NCBI GenBank assembly: GCA_002633025.1
Contig: NMRB01000178.1
Location: 246,118 to 310,117, forward strand
Reading direction: 5' to 3'
Length of the DNA: 64,000 bases
Source of the DNA: Notospermus geniculatus
Taxonomy: Eukaryota > Nemertea > Pilidiophora > Heteronemertea > Lineidae
In this document: in pieces, positions 11,226 through 21,913 of the stretch
How positions within the stretch are numbered: position 1 is the stretch's first letter
Layout: each line of letters opens with the position of its first letter
Program-made: the position numbers and the translations under genes
Notes under the pieces: generated by a model
Told to the model about the DNA's origin: nothing
What the model saw: only the letters and a program-made list of their open reading frames with translations
The model's database searches: none

Positions 11226-12960
11226 TTATGTCAATTTCGACCCCTTCCCAAAGGAGCAAAAGGACGGGACTGGGGGTGCGTAGGCCCCTCTTGGGGCCCC
11301 CCAGATCCCCGAAGAGAAAGTGGAAGAAATCTCAAAGGAAAGGTGTATACTCGCTTAAAACTTTAGTTGTGTCCTACGAAACATCGGGCAGATTTCAAGC
11401 AGACACGAACGGGGTAGTGGGCATATAGTCCTACCCCGGCCTGTTCCGTACGTTCATAACTCCCAAACTACAACGCAGGCGGGAGCCCGCTAATCCCAGA
11501 AGAGCTTAAAATGCCTCCCAAAATGCACAAAAAGAGGTTGGTTTGACCCCTGCGGCCCTTAGGGTTAGCTTATCCGACATTTTAGCAAAACCAGTGAGTA
11601 TATAGTGCTATCCCGCCCTGCTACGCAGTCCTGACTCCCATGTTATCTTCCATCTCCCTTCAATTGGCCCGTCTCAGCCGTTCGATTGGCTGGGATTTAT
11701 ATCTAGCAGCTTGGACGTTACGGCATACCCCGGTTCGGCCGGGCATTGCCGTCTCTGCCGTTCGCTGGGCAGGAATTTATCCACAGTCGCTTGGACGCCA
11801 CGGCAAAGCCTGATTCGCCGCCGGCACGGGGAAATATTGAAATTGTCGAAGTCCGACTCCTGTGCCCTGCTGGCACCACCGTCATCATCTGTCTGCACTG
11901 TGCTGCCAGGGTCTGAGAGGTTCAGAGGTTCCCAAATATTCAGACTCCGATCATTGCCGCTGGCGCCACCTTAAACAATCCGCACGTCCAAACCAAGCTG
12001 GCTGGCGCCACCTTGAATTAGAGGAAGCCCTTCTGTTTCATCGCCCTTCAATTGGCCCGTCTCAGCCGTTCGATTGGCCGGGGTTTATACCTAGCAGCTT
12101 GGACGTTACGGCATACCCCGGTTCGGCCGGGCATTGCCGTCTCTGCCGTTCGCTGGGCATGAATTTCTTCACAGTCGCTCGGACGTCCCGGCAAAGACTG
12201 ATTCGGCGCCAGCACGGGGAAATATTGAAATTGTCGAAGTCCGCTGCCAGCGTGTGAGAGGTGCCCAAATATTCAGTCAGACTTCGGCCGCCTGCGCCAC
12301 CGTAAACAATACACGCAAGTACAAACCACGCTGGCGCCACCTTGATTGAGGAAGCCCTTCTGTTTGTTATCTTTCATCTCCCTTGAATTGGCCCGTCGCA
12401 GCCGTTCGCTTGGCTGGGAGTTCTGCCTTGCAGCTTGGACGTTACGACATACCCCGGTTCGGCCGGTCTCTGCCGTTCGGTCGGCAGGAATTTATCCACA
12501 GTCGCTTGGACGCCACGACATACCTCGGTCCGGCCGGGCTATGCCGTCTCTGCCGTTCGCTGGGCAGGAATATATCCACAGTCGCTTGGACGCCACGGCA
12601 AAGACTGATTCGGCGCCAGCACGGGGAAATATTGAAATTGTCGAAGTCCGACTCCTGTGCCTGGCTCTCACCACCGTCATCATCTGTCGGCACGGTGCTG
12701 CCAGGGTCTGATAGGTTCCCAAATATTCAGTCCATTCCTTGCCGCTGGCGCCACCGTAAACAATCCGCACCAGTCCAAACCAAGCTGGCTGGCGCCACCT
12801 TGATTGGAGGAAGCCCTTCTGTTTGTTGTCTTTCATCTCCCCTCAATTGGCCCGTCTATGCCGTTCGCTCGGCTGGGATTTAAGCCCAGCGGCTTGGACG
12901 TGACGGCATCGCCCGAATCGGACGGGCACGTCCGCCTTTCACCTTACATACGTCCGTCCC
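9590..12960 (+). repeat. Tandem-dispersed ~300-450 bp unit array
   Basis: The unit recurs about seven times. Each copy has GGAATTTATCCACAGTCGCT, GACGCCACGGCAAAGACTGA, GGGGAAATATTGAAATTGTC, CATCTGTC(G/T)GCACGGTGCTG, CCCAAATATTCAG and then CGCTGGCGCCACC. Copies are clear near 9590, 9805, 10190, 10650, 11770, 12160 and 12490. Units contain internal duplications of the GGACG(T/C)..CATACCCCGGTTCGGCC segment. Overlapping open frames in several phases share the same repeated peptides, so I regard them as non-coding. Confidence 0.8.
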
Positions 12961-12984
12961 GCTGCGGACAAATCGGTCTGCAAC

Positions 12985-13195
12985 GTTATTCAAGGTGGCG
13001 CCAGTAGGGGGAATAGCTGAAATTTTCAAAGTCCGAATGTTTCCGCTGGCGCCACCGTGATCTGTCTGCAGTCATTCAGGGTGGCGCCAGCACGGGGAGG
13101 GGAATAGCTGAAATTTTCAAAGTCCGAATGTTTTCGCTGGCGCCACCGTGATCTGTCTGCAGTCATTCAGGGTGGCGCCAGCAGAGGGAACCCTG
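12985..13195 (+). repeat. ~90-bp terminal repeats with paired GGTGGCGCC boxes
   Basis: Two and a half copies alternate GGTGGCGCCAG, AATAGCTGAAATTTTCAAAG, TCCGAATG and CGCTGGCGCCACCGTGATC. They resemble the ends at 8436-8510 and 9190-9270, where the same AAATTTCAAAGTCCG word sits between box pairs. Confidence 0.75.
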
Positions 13196-13445
13196 ATAGC
13201 AAGCACACGTCATAATTACGTCATTATCACGACAGTGATGTCGTCATTTTTACGTCAGAACCTGACATCAAATTGACGACATTTTGCACCGAAGTCGTAC
13301 GTCAACCTGACGTCACATTTTGACGTAAATATAACGTCAGACTGGTCAAAAAATGACTTGTTCTTGACCTATTTTTGACGTCCATTTTACGTCAGTCTTA
13401 CGTATCTCACGTCACATTTCGACCTGTTCTCTGACCTGTTCCTGA
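13195..13445. repeat. TGACGT/ACGTCA-rich block
   Basis: In ~240 bases the half-site TGACGT or ACGTCA occurs about a dozen times in both orientations, including complete TGACGTCA near 13310. This is the CRE/ATF core, but the density and degeneracy look like a repeat rather than an enhancer. Confidence 0.6.
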
Positions 13446-13680
13446 CATTGTGCTGCACAAATGACAAGTGCTACAGGTGGCCAGTACATAATCTAATAAG
13501 CCAATAATGGCTGTTGATCAGACTATGCACTGATGAAGCTGACCTGCATTTGTCATTCTAGTGCGCCAACAAACTGCAACAGAGAAGGAAAAACAAAGTC
13601 ACATTCAGATTTCACTCCTTTATATTTGCTAGAAATTTGTTCAAAAATAAACCTTCGAAAATATACAATGCACCAATACT

Positions 13681-14166
13681 GTGTAAGTCAAAGGAAGCTT
13701 ATAATTGTTTGCAGCATTGGCTGACTTTTACTTGCACTCTTCAGCAGCATGCAGTTAGAGCACCAAAAACGACAAAATTTCATCTGAGCCTGATAAAACT
13801 CCATTCAGCAAAATATCATTTACATTTACAAAAATGCACTTTAAGGTACCAATACAACCCTACTGTGGGATGATAAAACACTACAACCCAGACACACTCT
13901 TTACAGTCACTGAATAATTTCGTTTTTGCCCCTGTCTGAGCCCTAATAAAAATATTTTGGTAATGGCAAGATTTCAGGAAACATGAAGTACGGTAGTGTA
14001 AGTCAAAGCTTGGCCAACTTTTACTTGCACTCTTCAGCAGCAGTTTATTATAGAGCACCGGCACCAAAAACAACAAAATTTCATCTGAGCCTGATAAAAC
14101 TCCATTCAGCAAAATATCATTTACATGTACCAATACCCTACTGTGGGATGATAAAACACTACAACA
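13681..14166 (+). repeat. Direct duplication of ~200 bp
   Basis: 13681-13889 and 13996-14166 share GTGTAAGTCAAAG, CTTGCACTCTTCAGCAGCA, CATCTGAGCCTGATAAAAC and CTACTGTGGGATGATAAAAC. The second copy lacks ~20 bases. No gene is recognised here. Confidence 0.75.
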
Positions 14167-14179
14167 TCACGGATACACA

Positions 14180-15248
14180 CTATTTACAGTGACTAACAGG
14201 GTCGGATCCAGAGTCGACAGAAAGGGGGGGGGCGTAGCTTGACAGAGGTGGTGAGAACCGTGACCGCGGAGCCCAAAACGGGGGGGTCTGGGGGTCCCCC
14301 CCCCCCATAAAAAATTGACAATTTAAGTGCTTTTAGATGCATTTTCCTGGCATCTGAGAGCAAAAAACTCGAATTTTTATGTGACTGAATTTTTCTTGCT
14401 AAAAAAAATCAAACTTCTCAAGGTCAGAGGTCAAGGTCACAGTCAACCATCACAAATAACATGAGACAGCACCTGGTGATGGTGGAAGCCTAAAACCTTC
14501 ATCTTCACCTACGTTGATGAAAAGATGACCTAGGCCTATGCTTTTTATGCAATAGGCTAGCTATGAATGAGCACTATGTGACAGATCAACTGCAGTGCTG
14601 AGACCTCGCGACGACGAGTGCATGCAGTCATGTCTTCAGAGCGGATCGCACCCAACGCGGGGCCGGGCGCTTATCGCCAGAATCGAGGGACGTGTGTCCC
14701 GCTCTCCGCTTAACTGAATAAGTAAAGAAACGATAAAAGTAGTGGTATTTCAATTTCGCCGAAGCTCCCACCTAAGCTTTCGATGAGCTTACGATGAGCT
14801 TTCAGATTACGCAATGACCTTGAAGGTCAGAGGTCAAGGTCAAACAGTTCTAAAGTGCAAATCTGCTCAGAATTTCAGGAGAAAACTAATTAGAAGACTG
14901 AATTAACCATCTCCTATAAGTTTAATCAAGTATGCCTGTTCCAGTTACGCAATACTTCAAGGCCAGGGGTCAAGGTCACAGTTAATTAGCTCTAGAGTAG
15001 TAAACTTCTCATCGGAAACCATTGACATCGCTCCGATGTCCTTTTCTTGTTATCAGATTTGATTGACGTATGTACACTCCCAATACGGCGATCTCCAGGT
15101 GGATGAATCAAGAAAGTGAAAGGAAATGACATAGGCATTTGCCTCGGCAAAAAAATAAGTATTTTAACAAAAGAGTTGCACATCACGTCTGTTACGTAAG
15201 GTGTAGTAATCAGATCTGTATGCTTCAACATCTTTTGCGTTTGGTATT
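14180..15248. repeat. Gene-free interval with AAGGTCA-type repeats
   Basis: It holds G and C runs (14222-14306) and three spaced copies of a CAAGGTCA(C/G)AGGTCAAGGTCA-like word (near 14418, 14820 and 14960), each followed by similar sequence. I see no coding region. Confidence 0.4.
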
Positions 15249-15513
15249 TTAATTAGACAGTCGGATTCCTCTGGTCCGTACCAGTTCTAAGTCACCTGTT
15301 AGACGCCGGCCGAAGCGATCGACCCGAGAGTCGGCTCGTGCAGCTGAGGCATTCCACGGGAAGGTTCCTTGCGGCTCCACCCGTTTACCTCTAAACGGTT
15401 TCACGTACTCTTGAACTCTCTCTTCAAAGTTCTTTTCAACTTTCCCTCACGGTACTTGTCCGCTATCGGACTCGTGCCAGTATTTAGCCTTAGATGGGGT
15501 TTACCACCCGCTT
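15249..15513 (-). pseudogene. Chimeric 28S rRNA fragment (internal deletion)
   Basis: On the minus strand, 15513-15364 matches the conserved 5' part of large-subunit rRNA (CCGATAGCGGACAAGTACCG, GAAAGTTGAAAAGAACTTTG, AGAGTACGTGAAACCGTTTA). At ~15364, after GGAGCCGCAAGG, it jumps to a much later region (CCTTCCCGTGGAATGCCTC, CTTAGAACTGGTACGGACCA, ATCCGACTGTCTAATTAA). The intervening ~1-2 kb of a normal 28S gene is absent, so this is a pseudogene. Recognition rests on well-conserved LSU rRNA words. Confidence 0.85.
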
Positions 15514-15529
15514 AGTTTTCGTGTTTTGG

Positions 15530-17604
15530 GGGTCAAGGAATTCATTGAACCCTATTCCAGGTACCGGTACATAAAGATCATCGTCTAATTATGAAATCCC
15601 ATATGACCGCCAATACAGCGCTCGCATCAGTCATTAGATGGGAGTTTATTGCTAAAATGCATACAAAAATCCACATTTTCGGGTTAGTGGTCCAGCTATC
15701 CATTTCAGTCATTCATGTTATCATAATAAAATGGATTGCATGATAGAGAAACTTTGGTAAAACAGATTTTAAAGTGGTTTTGTGATGAAGCAGGATAAGC
15801 CAGGACCCTATCTTTTATACGTGCTCAGCTAGAAAAAAATTCCACGCCATGAACGTAACATAATGAAATTTAAGTGGTCTTCTCAGTCATGCTCATCCAC
15901 CCCGGATCATTTAGGGAGTGGGAGATTGCTTATCCTACTTCATCTTTGGGCCACTTAATACTGCATATTCATTATTATTTCAAGTAGTACCGGTACCTTG
16001 GTTTTGGAGGTGTCAACTGGAAGGTTACAGCAAAGCTCAATGTTAAGCCATAAGAACATGTCAGGCAGCATATTTGAGTCACATTTGTGACCCGGCATGA
16101 CAAAATGAGTCGGAATGCGCACATAAGAAGACCCAACATGTCCAAGGTGACACCAACGGTTCGCTGATTTCAGGATTGTCTGCCCATTGTGAAATTTGAC
16201 TTGGTCGATTTCTGTGGTTGCTGTCTGGTTCCACATTCGGTCTTCTTCTGAGCTGAGCGACTTCCGACACATTTGATATTTGAAGACTACAATACTTTTT
16301 ACATGAAGTTGCTGTCCTTATCTCCCAGTTACCAGAGTAGCAAACACATTCTGGGGACTTTGCCAGGTTTCTTAGTTTTAATTCACTGCAGTCAGTCTTT
16401 TGGGGTTTCAGCAGATATTTTCTTTTCACATGGCATTTACAAAACATGCAGCGCAGGGAACATTGTCTTGCCTACATGGACACATTTGAGTTGCACATTT
16501 GAAACATTGCCAAGGCAACATTGCAAATCTCTGTCATTTTGGTAGGCAGATCACGGCAGCATCTGTCAGGAACCCATGTTCCTGCTGTACGGAACTATAA
16601 TCCGTTGGTTGCAATGACAGATCCTCATGGCAATAGGGCGCACCAACTGGTCACATGATCGCTTATAGAGCAGACGTGACACCTATAGAGGCTCATTTGT
16701 TCGAGAAGTATGGTTCACCAAGCACGGCCAATCACACCTTGAATCGTCATGAATAATAGGTGGCATCTGTGTACTATCAGTTCAAACCCACGCGTGTATT
16801 ACCGCATGGTCAGCGTGATCGGCGTTCCCTATTGATTTGGGTAAAGCCCGTGTCACACTGTCCCGAAATTAGACACCCGATTCGTATGGCCATGGGGCGT
16901 CAACTTCGGGACAGTGTGACACGGGCTTTAAAGGTAGAGTAGAATGCATGCAGAATATGTCCCTTGGTAGCATGACTCGTTGGGAGCAGATCAAGAACTG
17001 TCATGAACCACCGCTGATGATACAATTTGACTCTGAGATTGTCCATATTTTGATGCCATGTTTGCCATGCTACACCTGCACCATGCTACACCTGCACCGA
17101 ATATATGCTTCTGTGGTTTCAGTACAACTAGAGAGGCTGCTATTAGGTTTCCCAAAATCCTTGAGGTAAAGTACTCGATCGGCTTTGATGGGAAACAAAA
17201 CACGATTGTCTGGAGCGCGTTCAACTCAAAACGTTTCCATGTAGGCAAGACAATGTTCCGTACTGCATGTTTTGTAAATACCAAGTTAGTGAAAATCTCT
17301 GCCAACACCCCAAAAGACTGACTACAGTGAATTAAAACCAAGAAACCTGCCAAAGTCTGTATTTCCCAGAATGTGTTTGCTCTTGTGGTGAATGGGGGAT
17401 AAGGACAGCAACATCATGTAACAAGTATTGCAGTCTTATCAAATGTGACTCAAACATCCTGCCTGACATAGTGGCAGCCATCATGGATTTCTCCTAAACA
17501 TCCACCACGTTCTTATGGCTTAACTTTTATGTAACCTACCAGTTGATACCTCCAAACCCAATATTACTACTTGAAATAATAATGAATATGCAGTAAAAAT
17601 ACCT
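15530..17604. mobile_element. Giant foldback element, left arm, centre and inner right arm
   Basis: 15961-16560 (TACTGCATATTCATTATTA, GTTAAGCCATAAGAAC, GTCAGGCAGCATATTTGAGT) is repeated inverted at ~16990-17594. The outer left arm 15530-15958 is repeated inverted at 28579-29000, beyond the inserted Kolobok-A element. The palindrome centre is a hairpin at 16843-16929. Broken open frames in the arms (for example minus strand 15955-16272) have no recognised domains. Confidence 0.75.
16843..16929. repeat. Hairpin MITE at the palindrome centre
   Basis: AAAGCCCGTGTCACACTGTC and its inverted partner flank ~36 bases. The right edge reads GGCTTTAA and the left TAAAGCC, like other TTAA-type MITEs in the window. 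Confidence 0.7.
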
Positions 17605-17621
17605 TTAAAGGAGCACGGTAT
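17605..17621 (+). repeat. Left terminal inverted repeat of Kolobok-A
   Basis: TTAAAGGAGCACGGTAT; its inverse is at 28562-28578. Confidence 0.85.
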
Positions 17622-17804
17622 TGGATCTCAAATGCGTTATTTGACTGCCGACGTAGAGCCACCTAGCGGCAGTAATACGAACTATATAAAACCACTATAA
17701 ACGTAAGCGCAGCGTTGTATGAATGAGCGTGTCGGGTCGGGAAATTTGGTTCGACAGTCTGCCGCTAGCCGTCTCTTGGACGCATTTTTTGCAAAGAAGT
17801 TGCT

Positions 17805-20800
17805 ATGGCAACGGACGCAGAGCGACCTTTTGGGAAGAAAGGAGGGGAATGGGCCCCAGGGCCGGGCTGTAAGTGCCCCAATATATGCAACAGGCGAAAA
17901 AAACGAGGGGCCTGTCCATGCCTTGCTGGTGGACATTTCTGCCACGGAGGATGTACATGCGGCACACAGCGTTTGGAATGCACCAACAGGCCTGGGTCTC
18001 ACGGTTCGCAGTTGTCTGCCGAATTAGGCATCCCTCTGGAATGCAACGCCTCAGGAGACGAAGCCGAAACTGATTGGGGTGAAAGTCAGGTAAAGCCAAG
18101 GTCAACATAAGGCCTAGCGCTCAGAACAAACCCCTCCATCGCCAGCCTCCAGCAAAAAACCTGGTCGCGCATATGCACGCAGTCAGCTTGGCAGCCAGCC
18201 AAAAGCCAGGCTGGCGAAAGTTGATTTCTTGGTTATCGTCCTCATCACCATGATCACAGAAAATCTGATTGGGGTTTCATCTTTTAGGCCTAGGTATCAC
18301 TGCTATCACATCATTCATGTCATTGATGCTGAGGTGAGAACACTCACCTCTTCTGGCTGGGTGTAGGCCTTCAGTCACTGAATGTGTCATGTGAATCAGT
18401 GGTGTTGGACACAAAAAACCACATGGCCTCGAGCATGTCAATTTGCTTTTGGCGTTTGGGGCCGTCTCAAAAATTTACATTGATGCAAAAATGACGAAGT
18501 TACTCTATTCCCTGCCCCCCCCCCCCCTTGAAAAGCTGACGTGGGCATTTGACATCGTCTTCATCCATGCAGTGACAGTAGGCATGGAAAGATGATAACG
18601 AAAAACATGTGAAAACCCCACTAGGTCCCCCAGGCCTATACCAAAGTGACTTCATCATTTTTGGCATCAAAACAATTTTGAGATGGCCCCTTAGAAAATC
18701 TGGGCAAAAGGGTAGGCCCAGGCGATACAAGAATTGGGGAAATGAAGGCAGAAAAGCAATTTTAGTTGCAAACATGTATGTTTTTTTTATTAGAAAAATA
18801 TGAATTCTTTCATCAAAACAGACATGACAGAAACATAGTATACAGTATCTTGATACACCAAATTTTAATTTCTAGAAAGATCTGCTGGTTACCTTTGAGG
18901 ATGAGGCTCAGCCAATCATTGTAGAAAGAGATGAAAGTTTCCGGTTGACAGACACACATGAACAGAGTCTGCAAAGTATGGCGGAGGTTAGTTTTTTTCC
19001 CTGAGAACAACTGCCACTTGGTACCTTACATTTCTGCTGCCATTTCACTCGAAGACTGTGATCTGCTTCAGCAAAACCCCGAAGTTACAGAGAAGATTCA
19101 AACTGACTGTTCACAAAAAAAGAAGTACCGGTATCTCTCTGGTTGACACAGACAATAATGAAATTGACAAACAAGCTGACAATGACTTATTTGTTTTGTT
19201 GGAACTCGAACAAATCACTGATACTCCCTACAGATTTTTCACAGGCGTATGTAAAGCGATGTGTCAGCCAAAATATTTGAAAGCAAAAGGGGATGAATCT
19301 TTGTTTACAAACACTCATTTCCTGCATTCTGATTGGCTGTGAGGGCAATGTTTACAAACATCATCCTTCTGTTTACAAAACGACTGTCGATTCGCTTTAA
19401 TTCACTGGTCTTTGATGACAGAAAATATATCACATTCTGTTTCAGGTTAGCCTCCTTGAAGAGCAGACTGTACGAAAGAGACCACGATCAAATCCACAGC
19501 AACCAAAGGGGAAAGGCAGAGGAAAGCGTTCTACAGGTAACAGGAAAACTAAAATGGTGATTATTTGGTCAATTCAATTTCAACCTATTTGTAATCAAAA
19601 TTCTATGATAGTTTACATATTACTGTACTCCACAAGGAAACAGAACAAAATTCGATGTAAAACCAGTTCCAAATATTCCAGACAGCCATGACTGACACAG
19701 GGCCATTCAACAGAAGTGGCCAATAAATGAGCTGCACTCTGTCTGCAAGGCCTAGCACCACCCACTATTTATGACCTTTATGAGGGTACTGTGTCCTGGG
19801 CAATTTACCAAGTCGTGACAACCTCAGTTCTTCATGTAATACTCTGTGGGTTGAGGACTACATGTAATGCGTACCACCTTGTTCTGCACCCCATTGGGTG
19901 TCATTGGTAATTGTATAGCTAGTGTATGTATTGTATAGCAAGATGTGCCGTCAAGGCCACAACTGTGATCAGTTTCTTCAAAGTTCTTGCACCAGGAACC
20001 CCGTTTTCCTATAAAAGAGGCAGGAGTTGTCCTTCCTACATACTGCCAAGCCACATAACCCACACAATAGGTCTTGAATGAGCAAGCACAAGTTCATGAC
20101 TTGGCTAGTAGAATATCCGGCCAATCAGAGAGTATTGCATGTTCCCTTCTCACTGCATAATATTTGGAGGCAGTCTTGAACCAAGTTAATGAACCGGTTT
20201 TACATCGAAGAGGTTAGAGTAAATAAAAGACAAATGGTCCAAAATCATCACCTTCATGTTATTTCAGGTCTTACAGGGGCTTGATGAGCCAACACCATCT
20301 ACATCTGCACCACAAACACAAGAACAAACAATAATCTCAACAGCAGCATGCAGTGGTTCACATGTGAGTTGGTGACGAAATTTCATACCGTTCATTACAA
20401 ACCAAGCATACATGTAGGGAACTGAGCACAGTAATTACAAATCAACTCAACTGCATAATAATCACAAATGTGTCCATGGCTGTATAGCTTCTGAAATGGT
20501 CCAAACAGCACCAGTTGACAATGGATTAAACTAATCAAAATTCGGTTGACTGTCTAACGAATGCGATACAGTAGAGGAAAACCAGTGGATGTCACGTTTG
20601 AGAAGCAATGATGACCTTGGCTTGGCTAACACGTACATTTCAATACCTGAAAAAAATAAATAGTAAGATATGAATGCATATGTTATTTATAGCCCTTGTT
20701 TATCAGCCAATAAGGCCCCACAGGTTGTAAAATGCAACCCCTAATACTGAACCATTAAACTTTGCAGGCAACTTTGGAAGCTCTCTCCAGAGATCAGCTA

Positions 20801-21280
20801 CTGCAGTTCAGCAAAAGGGCAATTGATAAACATCCTGAACTGGAAAGAATTGCAACTGAAGTTGGAAAGGGTGATGAACCACCTCCCAGTCCGCCTCCTG
20901 TTGAATATGCAAATCCACCATGGTGCCACTGTAATCACTGCAGGGCTATGCCAACACCGGAGGAGGAACTGTGTTGCAGAGCACGTCAAGGAATATGCAT
21001 CACCATCACTAATCAAGACCTCTTCAACAGAGCCATTCTTGACAGAGATGTTCTTGACATAGCTGTGCGAAATAGGAATGACATATTGGCATACAATGAC
21101 GAACCGAATAACAGAGGGAGACGGAACCTTGCTTATCGCCAATTTGTACTTTGGAAGCATGGTCATTTGGGGGCTGGGAACAGAGTAGTAATCCCAAGCT
21201 GTGTTGTATGGTTGGTGAGACAACGGTACCCAGAACCAGATGGCCGATACACAGGGTTTATACCTGCAAGACTCAACTAA
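17805..21280 (+). CDS. Transposon-borne protein with CXC-like and P2X7 C-terminal ballast domains
   Basis: Proposed exons: 17805-18089, 18876-18986, 19446 or 19462-19536, 20268-20363 and 20768-21280 (TAA). Total is about 360 residues. The ATG at 17805 has G at -3 and +4. Exon 1 encodes a cysteine cluster at residues ~24-60 (GCKCPNICN, CPCLAGGHFC, CTCG, C) resembling CXC/CRC DNA-binding modules. Exons 2-4 are an acidic then basic, low-complexity linker. Exon 5 encodes a helix (LEALSRDQLLQFSKRAI), a proline run, and then the ballast hallmark: WCHCNHCRAMPT, ELCCRARQGICIT, LAYRQFVLWKHG, VIPSCVVWLVRQRYP, YTGF. These align by eye with the cytoplasmic zinc- and GDP-binding domain of vertebrate P2X7. 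There is no channel region or transmembrane segment. Oddity: the natural acceptor at 19446 leaves exon 3 one base out of phase with exon 4, whereas a weaker acceptor at 19461 keeps phase. The role in transposition is unknown; nuclear DNA or protein binding is an inference. Confidence 0.8.
19300..19412 (+). mobile_element. Partial TTAAAGCGAATC-family MITE in an intron
   Basis: It shares TGCATTCTGATTGGCTG, TGTTTACAAACA and the end GATTCGCTTTAA with the complete copies at 34707 and 37337. The left end is degraded. Confidence 0.6.
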
Positions 21281-21913
21281 AATCCTCAGGGGATCGTCCA
21301 AAAAATCAAGATGCAAACCAGTCCTAACCCAATGCCAATGGTAGGAAGGGAAGGAGTGAAAGGATACTAAGTACACATGTATTGCAAAACTTATTTTCAT
21401 GGTTTAATGAAATGGTCCAGGGACCAGGTGCTCACAGGTGCTTATCAGTGTACTCCACGGGTTTTGGTCTAAGAGGGGCGGCGGCACGCCTGGTGCCGTA
21501 GCACCACGCAAGGCGCCTTCTGGCGGGGGGGGGGTCTGGGGCCCTCCCCAGCAAAATTTGGATTTTACATGTAGGTGCTCAGCTCTGAGATGCGTTTTCT
21601 GAGCATCTGAGACGCATAATTGAGCGAGGGGCGGGCCGCCAGTTTTTTAACTGGTGTGGAGAACACTGCTTACTGGAAGAATGAACGATATTGTGTGGCA
21701 GTCAAAATTGTACCGAAACTTGGTGTGGTAGGTGCTGACCTAGAGGTACATATGTGCCAAGTTTCAGATCAATAGCCCCAGCAGTTACAAAATGTGCCCT
21801 AAACATGCTAAAGGACGACGACGACGGACACTGCACCACCGTAAGAGCTCACCAGTTGGTGATAATTGTGGGGGGGGGGGCTCGGGGCTTAAAAAGGATT
21901 GGCAAGTTACAAC
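21281..21913. other. Intergenic spacer between the convergent Kolobok-A genes
   Basis: It contains an interspersed repeat (TGAAATGGTCCAGGGACCA at ~21408, also near 52250 and 60970), a G-run, and a segment (CCAAGTTTCAGATCAATAGC) shared with 37640 and 61130. No gene is present. Confidence 0.5.

Noticed and set aside
9362-12883. Many overlapping open frames of 60-220 codons with shared peptides such as EFIHSRLD and GNIEIVEV
   Set aside because: They occur in several phases and on both strands of the tandem units, follow the repeat period, and show no recognisable domain; they are products of repetition.
17719-18110. Alternative frames overlapping exon 1 of the ballast gene on both strands
   Set aside because: Only the 17805 frame gives a cysteine-domain pattern, a good start context and a donor in phase with the next exon.
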